Source of the DNA: Anaerolineales bacterium
GTDB lineage: Bacteria > Chloroflexota > Anaerolineae > Anaerolineales > Villigracilaceae
Assembly (NCBI GenBank): GCA_026928255.1
Contig: JAIXKJ010000008.1
Location: forward strand, 1-39,429
Direction of reading: 5' to 3'
DNA length: 39,429 bases
The translations under genes were made by a program, and so were the position numbers. Shown piece after piece: positions 27,296-36,353 of the stretch. Numbering within the stretch: position 1 is the first letter of the stretch; every line of letters begins with the position of its first letter. The notes under the pieces are model-generated. The model did not search any database. It was not told where the DNA came from and saw only the letters and a program-made list of their open reading frames with translations.

Positions 27296-28060
27296 ATGCG
27301 AATGAAAGATAAAGTGGCGCTGATTACCGGCGGCGCGGCGGGAATTGGAAAAGCAACCGCTTTGCGTTTCGCCGAAGAGGGCGCGAAGGTTGTCATCTGC
27401 GACGTGAACGAAGCGCTGGGAGGCGAAACCGTCAAACTGCTCGGCGCGGACGCTTCCTTCTTCAAAGCAGACGTAACCCAACGCGAGAGCGTGCAAACGT
27501 TGATGGACGCCGTCCTCGCCAAATACGGGCGCATTGACGTGTTGGTCAACAACGCGGGCGTGCTGCGCGACGGAATGCTAATCAAATTCAAAGAGGGGCA
27601 ACTGGTCGGGCAAATGTCCGAAGCGGATTTTGATTTGGTCGTCTCGGTCAACTTGAAGGGCGTGTTCAACTGCGCGCAAGCCGTCGCGCCGATTATGGCG
27701 AAGCAAGGCGGCGGCGCGATTCTCAACGCCTCGTCCGTCGTCGGCTTAGACGCCAACTTCGGGCAAACCAATTACGTCGCCACAAAGTTTGGCGTAATCG
27801 GCATGACCAAAGTTTGGGCGCGCGAGTTGGGCAAATTGAACATTCGCGTCAACGCCGTGGCGCCTGGCTTCACCGCCACCGAAATGGTCGCCGCCATGCC
27901 TGAAAAAATCTTAGACGGAATGCGCGCGCACACGCCGCTCGGACGGCTGGGCGAACCGCGCGACATCGCCAACGCCTATCTCTTCCTCGCCTCGGACGAC
28001 GCCTCCTTCATCACGGGCGAAGTTCTGCGCGTGGACGGCGGCATCGTCGTCGGGACTTAA
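27296..28060 (+). CDS. FabG-like short-chain dehydrogenase (3-oxoacyl-ACP reductase type)
   Basis: 254 residues. The cofactor motif TGGAAGIG (11-18), NNAG (85-88) and the catalytic Ser146/147, Tyr160 and Lys164 (YVATK) are all present, and the end VDGGIVVG is typical. It should reduce a 3-oxoacyl thioester or a related ketone with NAD(P)H. No other fatty-acid genes are adjacent, so a housekeeping FabG role is not proven. GAGG eight bases before the first ATG; an in-frame ATG two codons later is possible. A TATAAT lies at 27244-27249. Confidence 0.88.
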   Translation: MRMKDKVALITGGAAGIGKATALRFAEEGAKVVICDVNEALGGETVKLLGADASFFKADVTQRESVQTLMDAVLAKYGRIDVLVNNAGVLRDGMLIKFKEGQLVGQMSEADFDLVVSVNLKGVFNCAQAVAPIMAKQGGGAILNASSVVGLDANFGQTNYVATKFGVIGMTKVWARELGKLNIRVNAVAPGFTATEMVAAMPEKILDGMRAHTPLGRLGEPRDIANAYLFLASDDASFITGEVLRVDGGIVVGT

Positions 28061-28086
28061 CCGTCCACGATGAATTTTGTTGCGGG

Positions 28087-29190
28087 CTAAGCGTTTTTGA
28101 AAAATAAGCGAATCGCGTCGGCAACTTGACGCGCTTCGTCGTCGGTTAGTTCAGGAAAAATCGGCAGCGATAAAACTTCCCTTGCGGCTTGCTCGCTGTT
28201 TTGCAGCGCGCCGCGAGGGATTTTTATATCGGCGTAAGCGGGCTGCAAATGAACGGGCATAGGATAATGAATCAGCGTCCCGATTCCTTCGCGCTTCAAA
28301 TGTTCTCGAAGTTCGTCTCGGCGCGGCGAGCGAATCACAAACTGATGAAAGACATGCTCGCCGTCTTGCGGGCGAAGCGGAAGCGTTAAATCCAAAGCGG
28401 AAAGCGCCTCAAAGTAAATGTCCGCAATGCGCCGCCGCCGCTGATTCCAGACGTTCAAATGCCGCAACTTGACGCGCAAAAAAGCCGCCTGCATTTCGTC
28501 TAAGCGGCTGTTGATGCCTTTGCTCGAACTGACGTAGCGTTCCTTCCAACCGTATTGGCGCAAAAGCCGCGCCTTTTCGGCGACGCGAGAATCGTCGGTT
28601 GTGATGGCTCCGCCGTCGCCCAACGCGCCGAGATTTTTTGTCGGATAAAAACTGAACGCCGCCGCGTTGCCCCAACCGCCGACTTTGCGCCCGCGATAGA
28701 CCGCGCCGTGCGCTTGCGCCGCATCTTCGACGACGACAAGTCCGCGAGCGCGGGCAAAATCTAAAATGGGAGTCATCTCCGCCGCGCCGCCGTACAGGTG
28801 AACGGGCAATAGCGCTCGCGTCTTTTGCGTTATCGAAGATTCTAATTTTTCGGGGTCGAGGGCGTAACGCGCCAAATCAACATCCGCAAAACGCGGGCGC
28901 GCGCCGATAAATTTGACGGCGGCGACGGTCGCTACCGCCGTGTGCGAAACGGTCAGCACGTCGTCGCGCGGACGAACGCCGCAAGCGGAAAGCGCCAACT
29001 GCAACGCCTCCGTCCCCGAGGCGACGCCGACGGCGTATTTCGTCCCGCAATAGTTTGCAAATTCCGCTTCAAAGGCTTCAACCTCTTCGCCCAAAATAAA
29101 CGCGCCGCGTTCGAGGACGCGGGCGTAGGCTTCGTCTAGTTCGGCGCGGATGGATTGATGCTGACGTTTAAGGTCGAAGGCGGGAATCAT
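28087..29190 (-). CDS. DegT/DnrJ/EryC1/StrS-family sugar aminotransferase
   Basis: 367 residues. The family layout is clear: VGVASGTEALQLAL for PLP-phosphate binding, VVEDAAQAHGA with the pyridine-binding Asp, and the Schiff-base lysine in FYPTKNLGALGDGGAI. Such enzymes transaminate keto-sugar nucleotides. It is the last gene of the glycan operon and overlaps the upstream epimerase gene by 4 nt (ATGA). Together with the epimerase and two glycosyltransferases this suggests synthesis of an amino sugar for an envelope glycan or glycolipid. Confidence 0.93.
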   Translation of the reverse strand: MIPAFDLKRQHQSIRAELDEAYARVLERGAFILGEEVEAFEAEFANYCGTKYAVGVASGTEALQLALSACGVRPRDDVLTVSHTAVATVAAVKFIGARPRFADVDLARYALDPEKLESSITQKTRALLPVHLYGGAAEMTPILDFARARGLVVVEDAAQAHGAVYRGRKVGGWGNAAAFSFYPTKNLGALGDGGAITTDDSRVAEKARLLRQYGWKERYVSSSKGINSRLDEMQAAFLRVKLRHLNVWNQRRRRIADIYFEALSALDLTLPLRPQDGEHVFHQFVIRSPRRDELREHLKREGIGTLIHYPMPVHLQPAYADIKIPRGALQNSEQAAREVLSLPIFPELTDDEARQVADAIRLFFKNA

Positions 29191-30176
29191 AGATAGCGCT
29201 CTTTATTCTCTCGATAAAAAGCCAAAGTCCGCGCCAAGCCTTCTCGCAGAGAAATTTTCGGACTCCAGCCAATTTCGTTTTTGATTAACGAGTAGTCGGC
29301 GTAATAGCCGCCGATGTCAATGCGTTTGCGATTTTCCGGAAACGGAATCATTTTCAACGAGCCGCCGCCGTTGACTTCGATCATCAACTTTGCAAAATCG
29401 AGCAGCGAAATCGGTTCGGCGCCGAGGTTGTAGATTTTTCCTTCCGCTTTGGGGTTTGCCGCGCAAAGCAATAAAGCGCGGACAACGTCGTCGGCATAAT
29501 TAATATCGCGGACTTGACTCCCGTCGCCGAAGACTTGAATCTCTTGTTCGGTCAAAATTCGTTGCAGCCACCAGCCGATGAAGTTTAATTTATCGTCTTT
29601 GATTCGCATCCGCTCGCCGTAGGTGTTCGTCAGGCGCAGGACGCAAGTCGCCATGCCGTAGGCGCGCTGATACACGATGTGATACATTTCGCCCGCGCGT
29701 TTGCTGGCGCCGTTATTGTCCAACGGCGCGGGCGGATGGCTTTCGTCCACTGGGAGGTAATGAGGCCGTCCGTACACTTGGCGCGTGCTGGTATAAACAA
29801 TGCGAATTCGCGGGTTGTGCAAACGGCACATTTCCAAAAGATGCAAATGTCCGATTGTGTTGGCGGCTAAATCTTTGAAGGGATTTGCCATGCTGCCGAC
29901 GTGGCTCATCAACCCCGCAAGGTTGAACAGAAAATCTTTTCCTTGAAGCGCTTCGCGCAACGCCGCTTCGTCTTGAATGTCGGCGCGGATTAAACGAACA
30001 CGGTCTGCGATTCCGTTTAGGTTAAAAATATTCGCGCCGCCGTCGGGGTCGAAATTATCTATAATCGCAACGTCGGCGTTTAGGTCGAGCAGAGCGCGCG
30101 TCAACGCGCTGCCGAGAAAGCCCGCGCCGCCAGTAATCAAGATTTTTTTTCGAGCGTATTCCGCTTGTAGATTCAT
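29187..30176 (-). CDS. NAD-dependent epimerase/dehydratase (extended SDR) with altered active site
   Basis: 329 residues. The N-terminal ILITGGAGFLGSALT Rossmann motif and the VYTSTRQVYGRPH segment identify an extended SDR acting on sugar nucleotides. At the YxxxK position the sequence reads NNGASK: the lysine is present but the catalytic tyrosine is replaced by asparagine. Either the reaction differs or another residue serves as acid/base. 4-nt overlaps with the genes on both sides show tight coupling in the glycan operon. Confidence 0.9.
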   Translation of the reverse strand: MNLQAEYARKKILITGGAGFLGSALTRALLDLNADVAIIDNFDPDGGANIFNLNGIADRVRLIRADIQDEAALREALQGKDFLFNLAGLMSHVGSMANPFKDLAANTIGHLHLLEMCRLHNPRIRIVYTSTRQVYGRPHYLPVDESHPPAPLDNNGASKRAGEMYHIVYQRAYGMATCVLRLTNTYGERMRIKDDKLNFIGWWLQRILTEQEIQVFGDGSQVRDINYADDVVRALLLCAANPKAEGKIYNLGAEPISLLDFAKLMIEVNGGGSLKMIPFPENRKRIDIGGYYADYSLIKNEIGWSPKISLREGLARTLAFYRENKERYL

Positions 30177-30901
30177 TTCTTCAAATGCTCTTTGCGAATC
30201 ACCAACGAGACGTACAACAGCGCAATGCGCCGCAAGGTTTGATAGACGCGGCGCGGAACGAAGAATTGCGAAACGCCGTACTTGCGCGAGTAATGGTTGA
30301 CTGGCGCTTCAGCAAAGACATAACCCGCGTCTTCAATCTTTTTTACTAATTCAAGACAGATTGCGCCGCTGGAACTGATCAATTCAATCTCATCGAGGAT
30401 GCGGCGCGGAATCAAACGAAAGTCGCAGTCCACGTCGCGGATGTGGATGTTGAATAAAATTTTGACCAGATAATGATAAGCGCGCCCGATGACAATGCGC
30501 GCCAGCGAATCGTTGCGCGAGATTTTATAGCCGTTAACCGCGTCGGCGTTTTCGTCGAGCGCGTCCGCGAGAACGGTCAATTCAAGCGGATTGTATTGCG
30601 AGTCGCCATCGGTGTAAAAAACCCATTCTTTGGTTGCGGCGGCAAAACCAGAGCGCAAGGCCGCGCCGTACCCGCGATTGGTCGGATGCGTAATTACGCG
30701 CAATTTCGGATAACGCGCCGACATCTCTTCCAACATCTGCGCGGTGTAATCTTCGCTGCCGTCGTTGACGACGATAATTTCGTAATCATCGGTAACTTGC
30801 GCCAACGCCAACTTCGCCGCGGCGATCATGCTGGCAATGGTGCCGCCGTCGTTATAAGCGGGAAAAATCGCGCTCAGGCTGGAAATTCTTTTCGCGCTCA
30901 T
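30173..30901 (-). CDS. Family 2 glycosyltransferase (DPM1-like)
   Basis: 242 residues from the ATG at 30901 (MSAKRISSLSAIFPAYNDGG); a longer frame upstream overlaps the preceding gene and is rejected. The GT-A fold shows IIVVNDGSEDYT and the metal-binding TDGDSQ, and RDVDCDFRLIPR resembles polyprenyl-phosphate sugar transferases. The C-terminal membrane helices found in many relatives are absent. It probably loads a sugar onto a lipid carrier that the GT39 enzyme of the same operon then uses. Starts with an ATGA overlap to the methyltransferase. Confidence 0.92.
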   Translation of the reverse strand: MSAKRISSLSAIFPAYNDGGTIASMIAAAKLALAQVTDDYEIIVVNDGSEDYTAQMLEEMSARYPKLRVITHPTNRGYGAALRSGFAAATKEWVFYTDGDSQYNPLELTVLADALDENADAVNGYKISRNDSLARIVIGRAYHYLVKILFNIHIRDVDCDFRLIPRRILDEIELISSSGAICLELVKKIEDAGYVFAEAPVNHYSRKYGVSQFFVPRRVYQTLRRIALLYVSLVIRKEHLKK

Positions 30902-31632
30902 TTCGCCCCCACAGCGACGACGCTCAAGCCGAAGGGCAAACCGAAACGCGCAACGAGCGGCGCTTCGCTGGCGAGAATCCATTGCAAAACAGAGTTGAAC
31001 GCGCCGACGTTCAGCGATAAGTCGGAGTAATTTTCATCGGGCGGGAAGAGGCGCTCGCTCAACCTTTTGAGCGCGGCGAAGGGGAAGAGAAACATGTTGG
31101 CGTATGAAAGGCGCAAAACGCGAAATCCGCTTTGACGAAGCAACTCGGCGACAAGGCGGGTTGTGTAGCGGCGGTGGGTATGCACGCGCTCGTCGTGTTT
31201 TCCGCGCAGCCAATCGTAAGCGGGCAAACGCAAGAGGACTCGTCCGTTTGGCGCGAGGACGCGGAAAAATTCGCGCAAGGCAGAAAGTTCGTCCGCGACG
31301 CCGCGCTCGTACAACACGTCAAAACTGACGACCAAATCAAAGGAAGCGGACGCGAACGGCAGGTCGAGGATCGAGGCGCGAGTCAGGCGCGGCGCGTTTC
31401 GTTGACGACAAAAATGCAAGGCTTCGGCGTAAAGGTCTGCGCCGAAGGGCGTTCCGTAATCGGGCAGGTAATGAGTTAGGGCGGCGCCCGTTCCGCAGCC
31501 GGCGTCAAAAATTCTCAAATCTTTTGCGAAAGTCCAGCGTTCGATAAGGGCGCGGGTTGCGGCGCTCATGCCGCGATACCACCAATGGCGGTCTTCCACT
31601 CGATACATTAATTCATATTCGCGCGGGTCCAA
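30898..31632 (-). CDS. SAM-dependent class I methyltransferase
   Basis: 244 residues. Motif I IFDAGCGTGAAL binds SAM; SFDLVVSFDVLYE and the LAPNGRVLLRLPAYDWL segment complete the fold. The start (MDPREYELMYRVEDRHWWYRG) is typical of a glycan-associated methyltransferase group. The substrate is unknown; a sugar or lipid-linked glycan made by this operon is plausible. It begins 12 nt after the GT39 gene and overlaps the GT2 gene by 4 nt. Confidence 0.9.
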   Translation of the reverse strand: MDPREYELMYRVEDRHWWYRGMSAATRALIERWTFAKDLRIFDAGCGTGAALTHYLPDYGTPFGADLYAEALHFCRQRNAPRLTRASILDLPFASASFDLVVSFDVLYERGVADELSALREFFRVLAPNGRVLLRLPAYDWLRGKHDERVHTHRRYTTRLVAELLRQSGFRVLRLSYANMFLFPFAALKRLSERLFPPDENYSDLSLNVGAFNSVLQWILASEAPLVARFGLPFGLSVVAVGAK

Positions 31633-31644
31633 TGCTCCTCTTTT

Positions 31645-33603
31645 TCATTGAATGCGATAAGCAAGCAGAATTAATTTGTCGCAATCATAGACATAGTTTA
31701 ATTTGCCGCCAGGGTGATGACGCGCCCAAGTTTCCAACTCTTCGGCGCGATTGGGAATTGCGAGAATCGTCTCGCCGGAAATTAGGTCGAGCGTGTCTAT
31801 CGAATCTGGCACGTTCGTAATCTTTCGCCGCTGGCTGATGAAATCCGTCGAAGGGTGACTGCCATAAAAAAGGATTGAGTCGCTTAAGAGGTAGATAGAG
31901 TTTTCATTGTCCACGCTTTTGGCGTAATCTCCAAGATAGTAGGCGAAGCGCCCGGTCAGGTCCGAGCCGAAGCGACATTTGCCCGCGAAGTCGGCGTAAT
32001 ATGTCCACAGGTTGAAGATCATCAAACTGACCAACACGGCGGAAGCGGAAAAAACATAAGCGAAACGATGCTTCTCCCAATCGAAGCCGAACGCATCTAA
32101 AATTTGATCTAACCCCAAGGCGACCATAATCGTCGCGGCGGGAAGCGCCATCAGCATTCGATAGGTGTCCGCGCTGGGCGGCACGGCAAAAATGCCGACG
32201 GCGAAGGTCGCGCCCCATAAATACCCGTTGAGCATGAGATAGCGGCGGCGGCGGACTCGCAAAAGCGCGACCATAATTCCGACGAAGAAAAGCACGCTGG
32301 TAACGACGCTCATCGTCGGCGACGACGTGCCGTAAAAATCAAACGCAGGGTAATACGTCAGCGAGAGGAAGGCATGAACAAAACGGCTGAATAAAATTTG
32401 CAAAGCGCTTTGTCCTGTGCCGCTCATTTCTCGTTGCAGCCAACCGTTGAACGTTCCGTCTTGATGCAAACGATTCAAAAACTCCGTCGAATTTTTCATC
32501 ATATAGTAAAAAGACGGCGACATAAGCAGGATAAAACTGCCGAAAAACGAGAGGACTTGTTTCCAGCGTTCTTTTAGCCATTGACGATAGAAGAGCGCCG
32601 ACAAAACGATGAAGATCAAAATTAAAGCGATAATCACTTGCGAGGTGAGGTACACGGTGAAATGAATCGCAATTAAAATTCCGCTTAACGCCGTCCGCCA
32701 AGCGCGTTTTTTCTCTAACCCGCTCAACAGAAAATATAATTCCAGCGGCGCCAACCATGTGCCTTGAATGTACGCCACCGAAGCGATGCGGCTAAAATTA
32801 ATGTGGACGTGCGAAAAGGCGAGCGACAACGCGGCGATGAGCGCGATGCGCCGTCCGCCGATCCAACGCGCCAACAGATAGACGGCGGGAATTGCCAACG
32901 TCCCGCCCACAGCGGGAAGAAAACGCAAACCAAAGGCGTTCACGCCAAACAGTTCAAACGCGGCGTTGATAAGGTGCAAATACATCGCGCCGAAGTTTTC
33001 CCACAGCGCAAACGGATTCGCCAAGTTGCTGTCTGTATTCACCGTGGACAGCGTAATTAACCCGATTTTGCCTTCGTCGCCGTCTATCACGCGCGGAATT
33101 TGACCCAGCCGATAAAATCGAAAAACGGCGGCGAGCAAAGTTACGCCAAGTATGATTAATAACTCGACGCGATTGCGCTTAACCCAATCCACAAAAACGG
33201 CGAAGGTTAATTGACGATTCCAAACCCCGTACAAATAAGCGAGCGCGCTCAACGCCCACAGCGTAACAATCGGAATGTAATTGATGCGCGAAAACAAAGA
33301 CAAATTTACGACCGCAAAAGTCGTTACAGCGGATAACGCAAACGCGGCGACCAGCCAAAACGTCCGATTTTGCCCGCCGATTAAAGCGTAAACTTTATCA
33401 AAAAACGGAATCGGCTTAATCAACAAACTGACGCCGAAGAGAATCGCGCCGACCGCCGTCAGCCAAATATAAGGAGGGAAAACCGTTTTATCGTCGAGCG
33501 GTTTTGAGAAAATCAAAAACTGACTCGCCAACACGCACACGACCCCAATCAGCGCCAGCGCTCGTCGCGCATGGTTAACATTCCCTCCGTTTTGTTTCGT
33601 CAT
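31645..33603 (-). CDS. GT39/ArnT-like membrane glycosyltransferase
   Basis: 652 residues from the ATG at 33603, set by GGAGG five bases upstream. After several membrane helices, an extramembrane loop carries RLGQIPRVIDGDEGKIGL, with the acidic residues typical of the first luminal loop of PMT/ArnT-type enzymes; about 12 hydrophobic segments follow. These GT-C enzymes take sugar from a polyprenyl-phosphate donor and work on the outer face of the membrane. First gene of the five-gene glycan operon. Exact acceptor and sugar unknown. Confidence 0.88.
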   Translation of the reverse strand: MTKQNGGNVNHARRALALIGVVCVLASQFLIFSKPLDDKTVFPPYIWLTAVGAILFGVSLLIKPIPFFDKVYALIGGQNRTFWLVAAFALSAVTTFAVVNLSLFSRINYIPIVTLWALSALAYLYGVWNRQLTFAVFVDWVKRNRVELLIILGVTLLAAVFRFYRLGQIPRVIDGDEGKIGLITLSTVNTDSNLANPFALWENFGAMYLHLINAAFELFGVNAFGLRFLPAVGGTLAIPAVYLLARWIGGRRIALIAALSLAFSHVHINFSRIASVAYIQGTWLAPLELYFLLSGLEKKRAWRTALSGILIAIHFTVYLTSQVIIALILIFIVLSALFYRQWLKERWKQVLSFFGSFILLMSPSFYYMMKNSTEFLNRLHQDGTFNGWLQREMSGTGQSALQILFSRFVHAFLSLTYYPAFDFYGTSSPTMSVVTSVLFFVGIMVALLRVRRRRYLMLNGYLWGATFAVGIFAVPPSADTYRMLMALPAATIMVALGLDQILDAFGFDWEKHRFAYVFSASAVLVSLMIFNLWTYYADFAGKCRFGSDLTGRFAYYLGDYAKSVDNENSIYLLSDSILFYGSHPSTDFISQRRKITNVPDSIDTLDLISGETILAIPNRAEELETWARHHPGGKLNYVYDCDKLILLAYRIQ

Positions 33604-33649
33604 CGAGACCTCCAAAAATTCGGCATGAAAACTTTGTTTCAAAAATTAA

Positions 33650-34047
33650 TAAAAAAGGGTTTTTCATTATACACAAAGAATTACAAAAGTTGAGAAATTT
33701 TAATTTTCATTCGCGCAAAAACCGACAATTTTGAAAATTCATGTATAATTAAGAAAGCGTAAGGCATTTATCCGCAATGCGGTCTTTCGCTGGAAATTTT
33801 CTGGAAAATTCGCGCACGATCCTCCCCCGTTTCGGGAGTTAACTTGTGAAGTCTATTACTCGAATGAAGAACTTAAGCCACGCGGCTTCACCTTAATTGA
33901 CACGCGCTTAACGCGACAAAATTTGTCGCAGAATTTGACCTGCCTCCAAGAACCGCGCCTCTTTCGGGACTTGGAGTTTGTCGCACAACCCAGACATTTT
34001 TCGCAGCCGAGACCGCTTCTATCGGAAGTCTCGGCTGTGCGCGTTTA
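33650..34047. promoter_or_regulatory. Gene-free, dyad-rich region upstream of recX
   Basis: About 400 nt without a credible gene. The left part is AT-rich and has a TATAAT at 33744-33749 reading towards recX, lacking a good -35. Downstream come several dyads: AAGCC/GGCTT near 33870-33890, GCGACAAA-A-TTTGTCGC near 33919-33935, CTCCAAG/CTTGGAG near 33943-33976 and AGCCGAGAC/GTCTCGGCT (34005-34013 / 34028-34036), the last ending 11 nt before the recX ATG. TTTGTCGCA occurs twice. It may be a small RNA (a 6S-like RNA was considered) or a long structured 5' leader of recX-rny. Confidence 0.45.
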
Positions 34048-34701
34048 ATGAACATGAAAAGGATCAGCGCTCTCGAAGTTCAGAAAAAGAATCCCAATCG
34101 AGTGAACGTTCATCTCGACGGAGAATTTGCCTTCGGGTTGGCGCGCATCGCCGCCGCATGGCTCAAAGTCGGCGACCTGCTCGCAGACGAGAAAATCGCC
34201 GCCTTGCGCCTCGAAGACGAGCGCGAACGCGCCCTGCAACAAGCGCTGCTCTTTTTGAGTTATCGCGCCCGTTCTGAAAAAGAAATACGGCAAAACCTAA
34301 AAAAGCACGAATATTCCGCAGACTCCGTCGAACAAACGCTGACTCGGCTGCGGGAAAATCGGTTAGCCGACGATACTCAGTTTGCCCAAGCGTGGGTGGA
34401 AAATCGCAACACATTCCGTCCGCGCAGCCGCCGAGCGCTGACGTTGGAACTTCGTCAAAAAGGATTGGACGACGAGACGATTCAAAGCGCCGTCGCCGAT
34501 TTGGACGAAGAAGCCCTCGCCTATGAATCCGCTCGCAGAAAGGCGAGTCGATTCCAAAGTCTAGAATGGGGCGAGTTTCGCAAGAAACTTTCCGAACATC
34601 TCGCTCGACGCGGTTTCTCTTACTCCGTCGCCGCGCCGGTCGTCGCCCGCTTGTGGAACGAGGCGCACACGGAAAACTTAAAATACGAAGATGAGGAATG
34701 A
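34048..34701 (+). CDS. recX: Regulatory protein RecX
   Basis: 217 residues of mostly helical, charged sequence with the RecX three-helix repeats: YRARSEKEIRQNLKKHEYSA, then VEQTLTRLRENRLADDTQFA and RRALTLELRQKGLDDETIQ. RecX inhibits or modulates RecA filaments. recA is not adjacent; instead recX is coupled to rny by an ATGA overlap. No Shine-Dalgarno sequence is visible before the ATG (a second ATG lies two codons in), and a stable hairpin ends 11 nt upstream, so translation may be regulated. No LexA box was seen here. Confidence 0.92.
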   Translation: MNMKRISALEVQKKNPNRVNVHLDGEFAFGLARIAAAWLKVGDLLADEKIAALRLEDERERALQQALLFLSYRARSEKEIRQNLKKHEYSADSVEQTLTRLRENRLADDTQFAQAWVENRNTFRPRSRRALTLELRQKGLDDETIQSAVADLDEEALAYESARRKASRFQSLEWGEFRKKLSEHLARRGFSYSVAAPVVARLWNEAHTENLKYEDEE

Positions 34702-36236
34702 CCATGAATCCGATCATCATAATTTTGATTGCAGTGTTGGCCTTGATTGTCGGCGCCGCATTAGGATATTTTTTGCGTCGCTACCAAACGGAACGCGCCG
34801 CCAAAGCGCGTCAAGAACGCGCGGACGATATTGTGAAAGCCGCGCAAACGCAGGCGAATATGATCGTCAAAGGCGCGCAAGACAACGCGACGAAAATCAT
34901 CCAAGCCGCCGAAGGCGAAATTAAGGAACGCCGCCTTGAATTAAACCGCGACGCAGACCGTTTGGAAAAACGCCGCACCGAAGTGGATCATCGCTCCGAA
35001 AAGATTGAACAGCGCGAACAAAATTTGAATCGCCGTCAATCGCAAATTGACAAGCGCCACAACGACGCGGAAAAATTATACGAAGACCAAACGGCAAAGT
35101 TGCAAGAGATCGCGCAGATGACGCAAGAGGAAGCGCGAAAAGATTTATACGCTTCGGTGGAAAAAGAAGCGCGAGGCGACATGGCGCGCATTGTGCGTCA
35201 GATCGAAGCGGAAGCCCGCGAAGAAGGCGAGAAGCGCGCGCGCAAATTAATTGCAGACGCGATTCAGCGCGTCGCTTCCGAGCATGTGGCGGAAGTAACC
35301 CGCGCCGTCGTTACGCTGCCCAGCGAAGAGATGAAGGGGCGCATCGTCGGGCGCAACGGACGCAACATCAAAGCCTTCGAGCAAGCCGCAGGCGTGGATG
35401 TGATTGTGGACGACACGCCCGATTCGGTAACGATTTCTTGTTTCGACTCCGTCCGCCGCGAAGTGGCGCGCCGCGCTTTGTCTAAGTTGATTCTCGACGG
35501 GCGCATTCACCCCGCGCACATCGAGAAGGTCATCGAGGACGAGCAAAAGGCGGTGGATAAAATCATCAACGAAGCGGGCGAGCAAGCCGCTTACGACGCG
35601 AACGTCTCGGGCGGGCTGCACCCCGAAATATTGAAGATGATGGGGCGGCTGAAATTCCGCACGTCTTACGGGCAAAATCAATTGGCGCACGCGGTGGAAG
35701 TGTCCAAATTGGCGGGCATTCTCGCGGCGGAAATCGGCGCGAATGTAGAATTGTCCAAGTTGGGCGGCTTCTTGCACGACATCGGCAAGGCGATGGATCA
35801 TAATCAAGAGGGAACGCACGCGGCGTTGGGCGCGGAATTTTGCAAGCGCTACGGCGTGAACGCGGTGGTCGTCAACGCGATTGCGGCGCATCATCACGAA
35901 GTAGATCAAGAGACGGTGGAAGCGGTCATCACCGAATCTGCCGACGCGATTTCCGGCGCGAGACCCGGGGCGCGGCGCGAAGACCTCGAAGCCTACATCA
36001 AACGCATTCGTTCGTTGGAAGAAATGTCCATGTCGTTTGAAGGGGTTCAGCAAGCCTTCGCCATTCAAGCCGGGCGCGAAGTGCGGATTTTGGTTAAGCC
36101 CGAAACGATTGACGATCTCGGTTCGACGCGCCTTGCGCGAGACATCGCTAAGAAGATTGAAGAGACGATGCAGTATCCCGGTCAAATTCGCGTAACGGTC
36201 ATCCGCGAGACGCGCGCGACGGAATACGCAAAATAG
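34698..36236 (+). CDS. rny: Ribonuclease Y
   Basis: 512 residues, family length. An N-terminal membrane anchor (IIIILIAVLALIVGAALGYF) leads to a long coiled coil (to about residue 200), a KH domain (MKGRIVGRNGRNIKAFEQA) and the metal-dependent HD domain with FLHDIGKAMDHN near residue 360 and AAHHHEV. It is a membrane-bound endoribonuclease that initiates mRNA decay. Starts inside the recX stop (ATGA), so the two are one operon. Confidence 0.97.
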   Translation: MTMNPIIIILIAVLALIVGAALGYFLRRYQTERAAKARQERADDIVKAAQTQANMIVKGAQDNATKIIQAAEGEIKERRLELNRDADRLEKRRTEVDHRSEKIEQREQNLNRRQSQIDKRHNDAEKLYEDQTAKLQEIAQMTQEEARKDLYASVEKEARGDMARIVRQIEAEAREEGEKRARKLIADAIQRVASEHVAEVTRAVVTLPSEEMKGRIVGRNGRNIKAFEQAAGVDVIVDDTPDSVTISCFDSVRREVARRALSKLILDGRIHPAHIEKVIEDEQKAVDKIINEAGEQAAYDANVSGGLHPEILKMMGRLKFRTSYGQNQLAHAVEVSKLAGILAAEIGANVELSKLGGFLHDIGKAMDHNQEGTHAALGAEFCKRYGVNAVVVNAIAAHHHEVDQETVEAVITESADAISGARPGARREDLEAYIKRIRSLEEMSMSFEGVQQAFAIQAGREVRILVKPETIDDLGSTRLARDIAKKIEETMQYPGQIRVTVIRETRATEYAK

Positions 36237-36260
36237 CCTTGCAAGCGGATTGCGAATTTC

Positions 36261-36317
36261 CCGCCCCGTTTCGATAGCGCTACAATTGCAGGCGCGCGGA
36301 ACGGGGCGGTTTGTTTT
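36261..36317 (+). terminator. Probable terminator after rny
   Basis: Ten-bp GC-rich arms CCGCCCCGTT and AACGGGGCGG enclose about 30 nt and are followed by TTTGTTTTC. The long loop makes it less certain than the other terminators. Confidence 0.5.
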
Positions 36318-36353
36318 CACGCTCCATCATTGACAAAGGCGATTCTTCAGACG

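Noticed and set aside
33756..34047. tmRNA, RNase P RNA or SRP RNA in the region before recX
   Set aside because: None of their conserved core motifs was found by eye; left as unassigned structured region.
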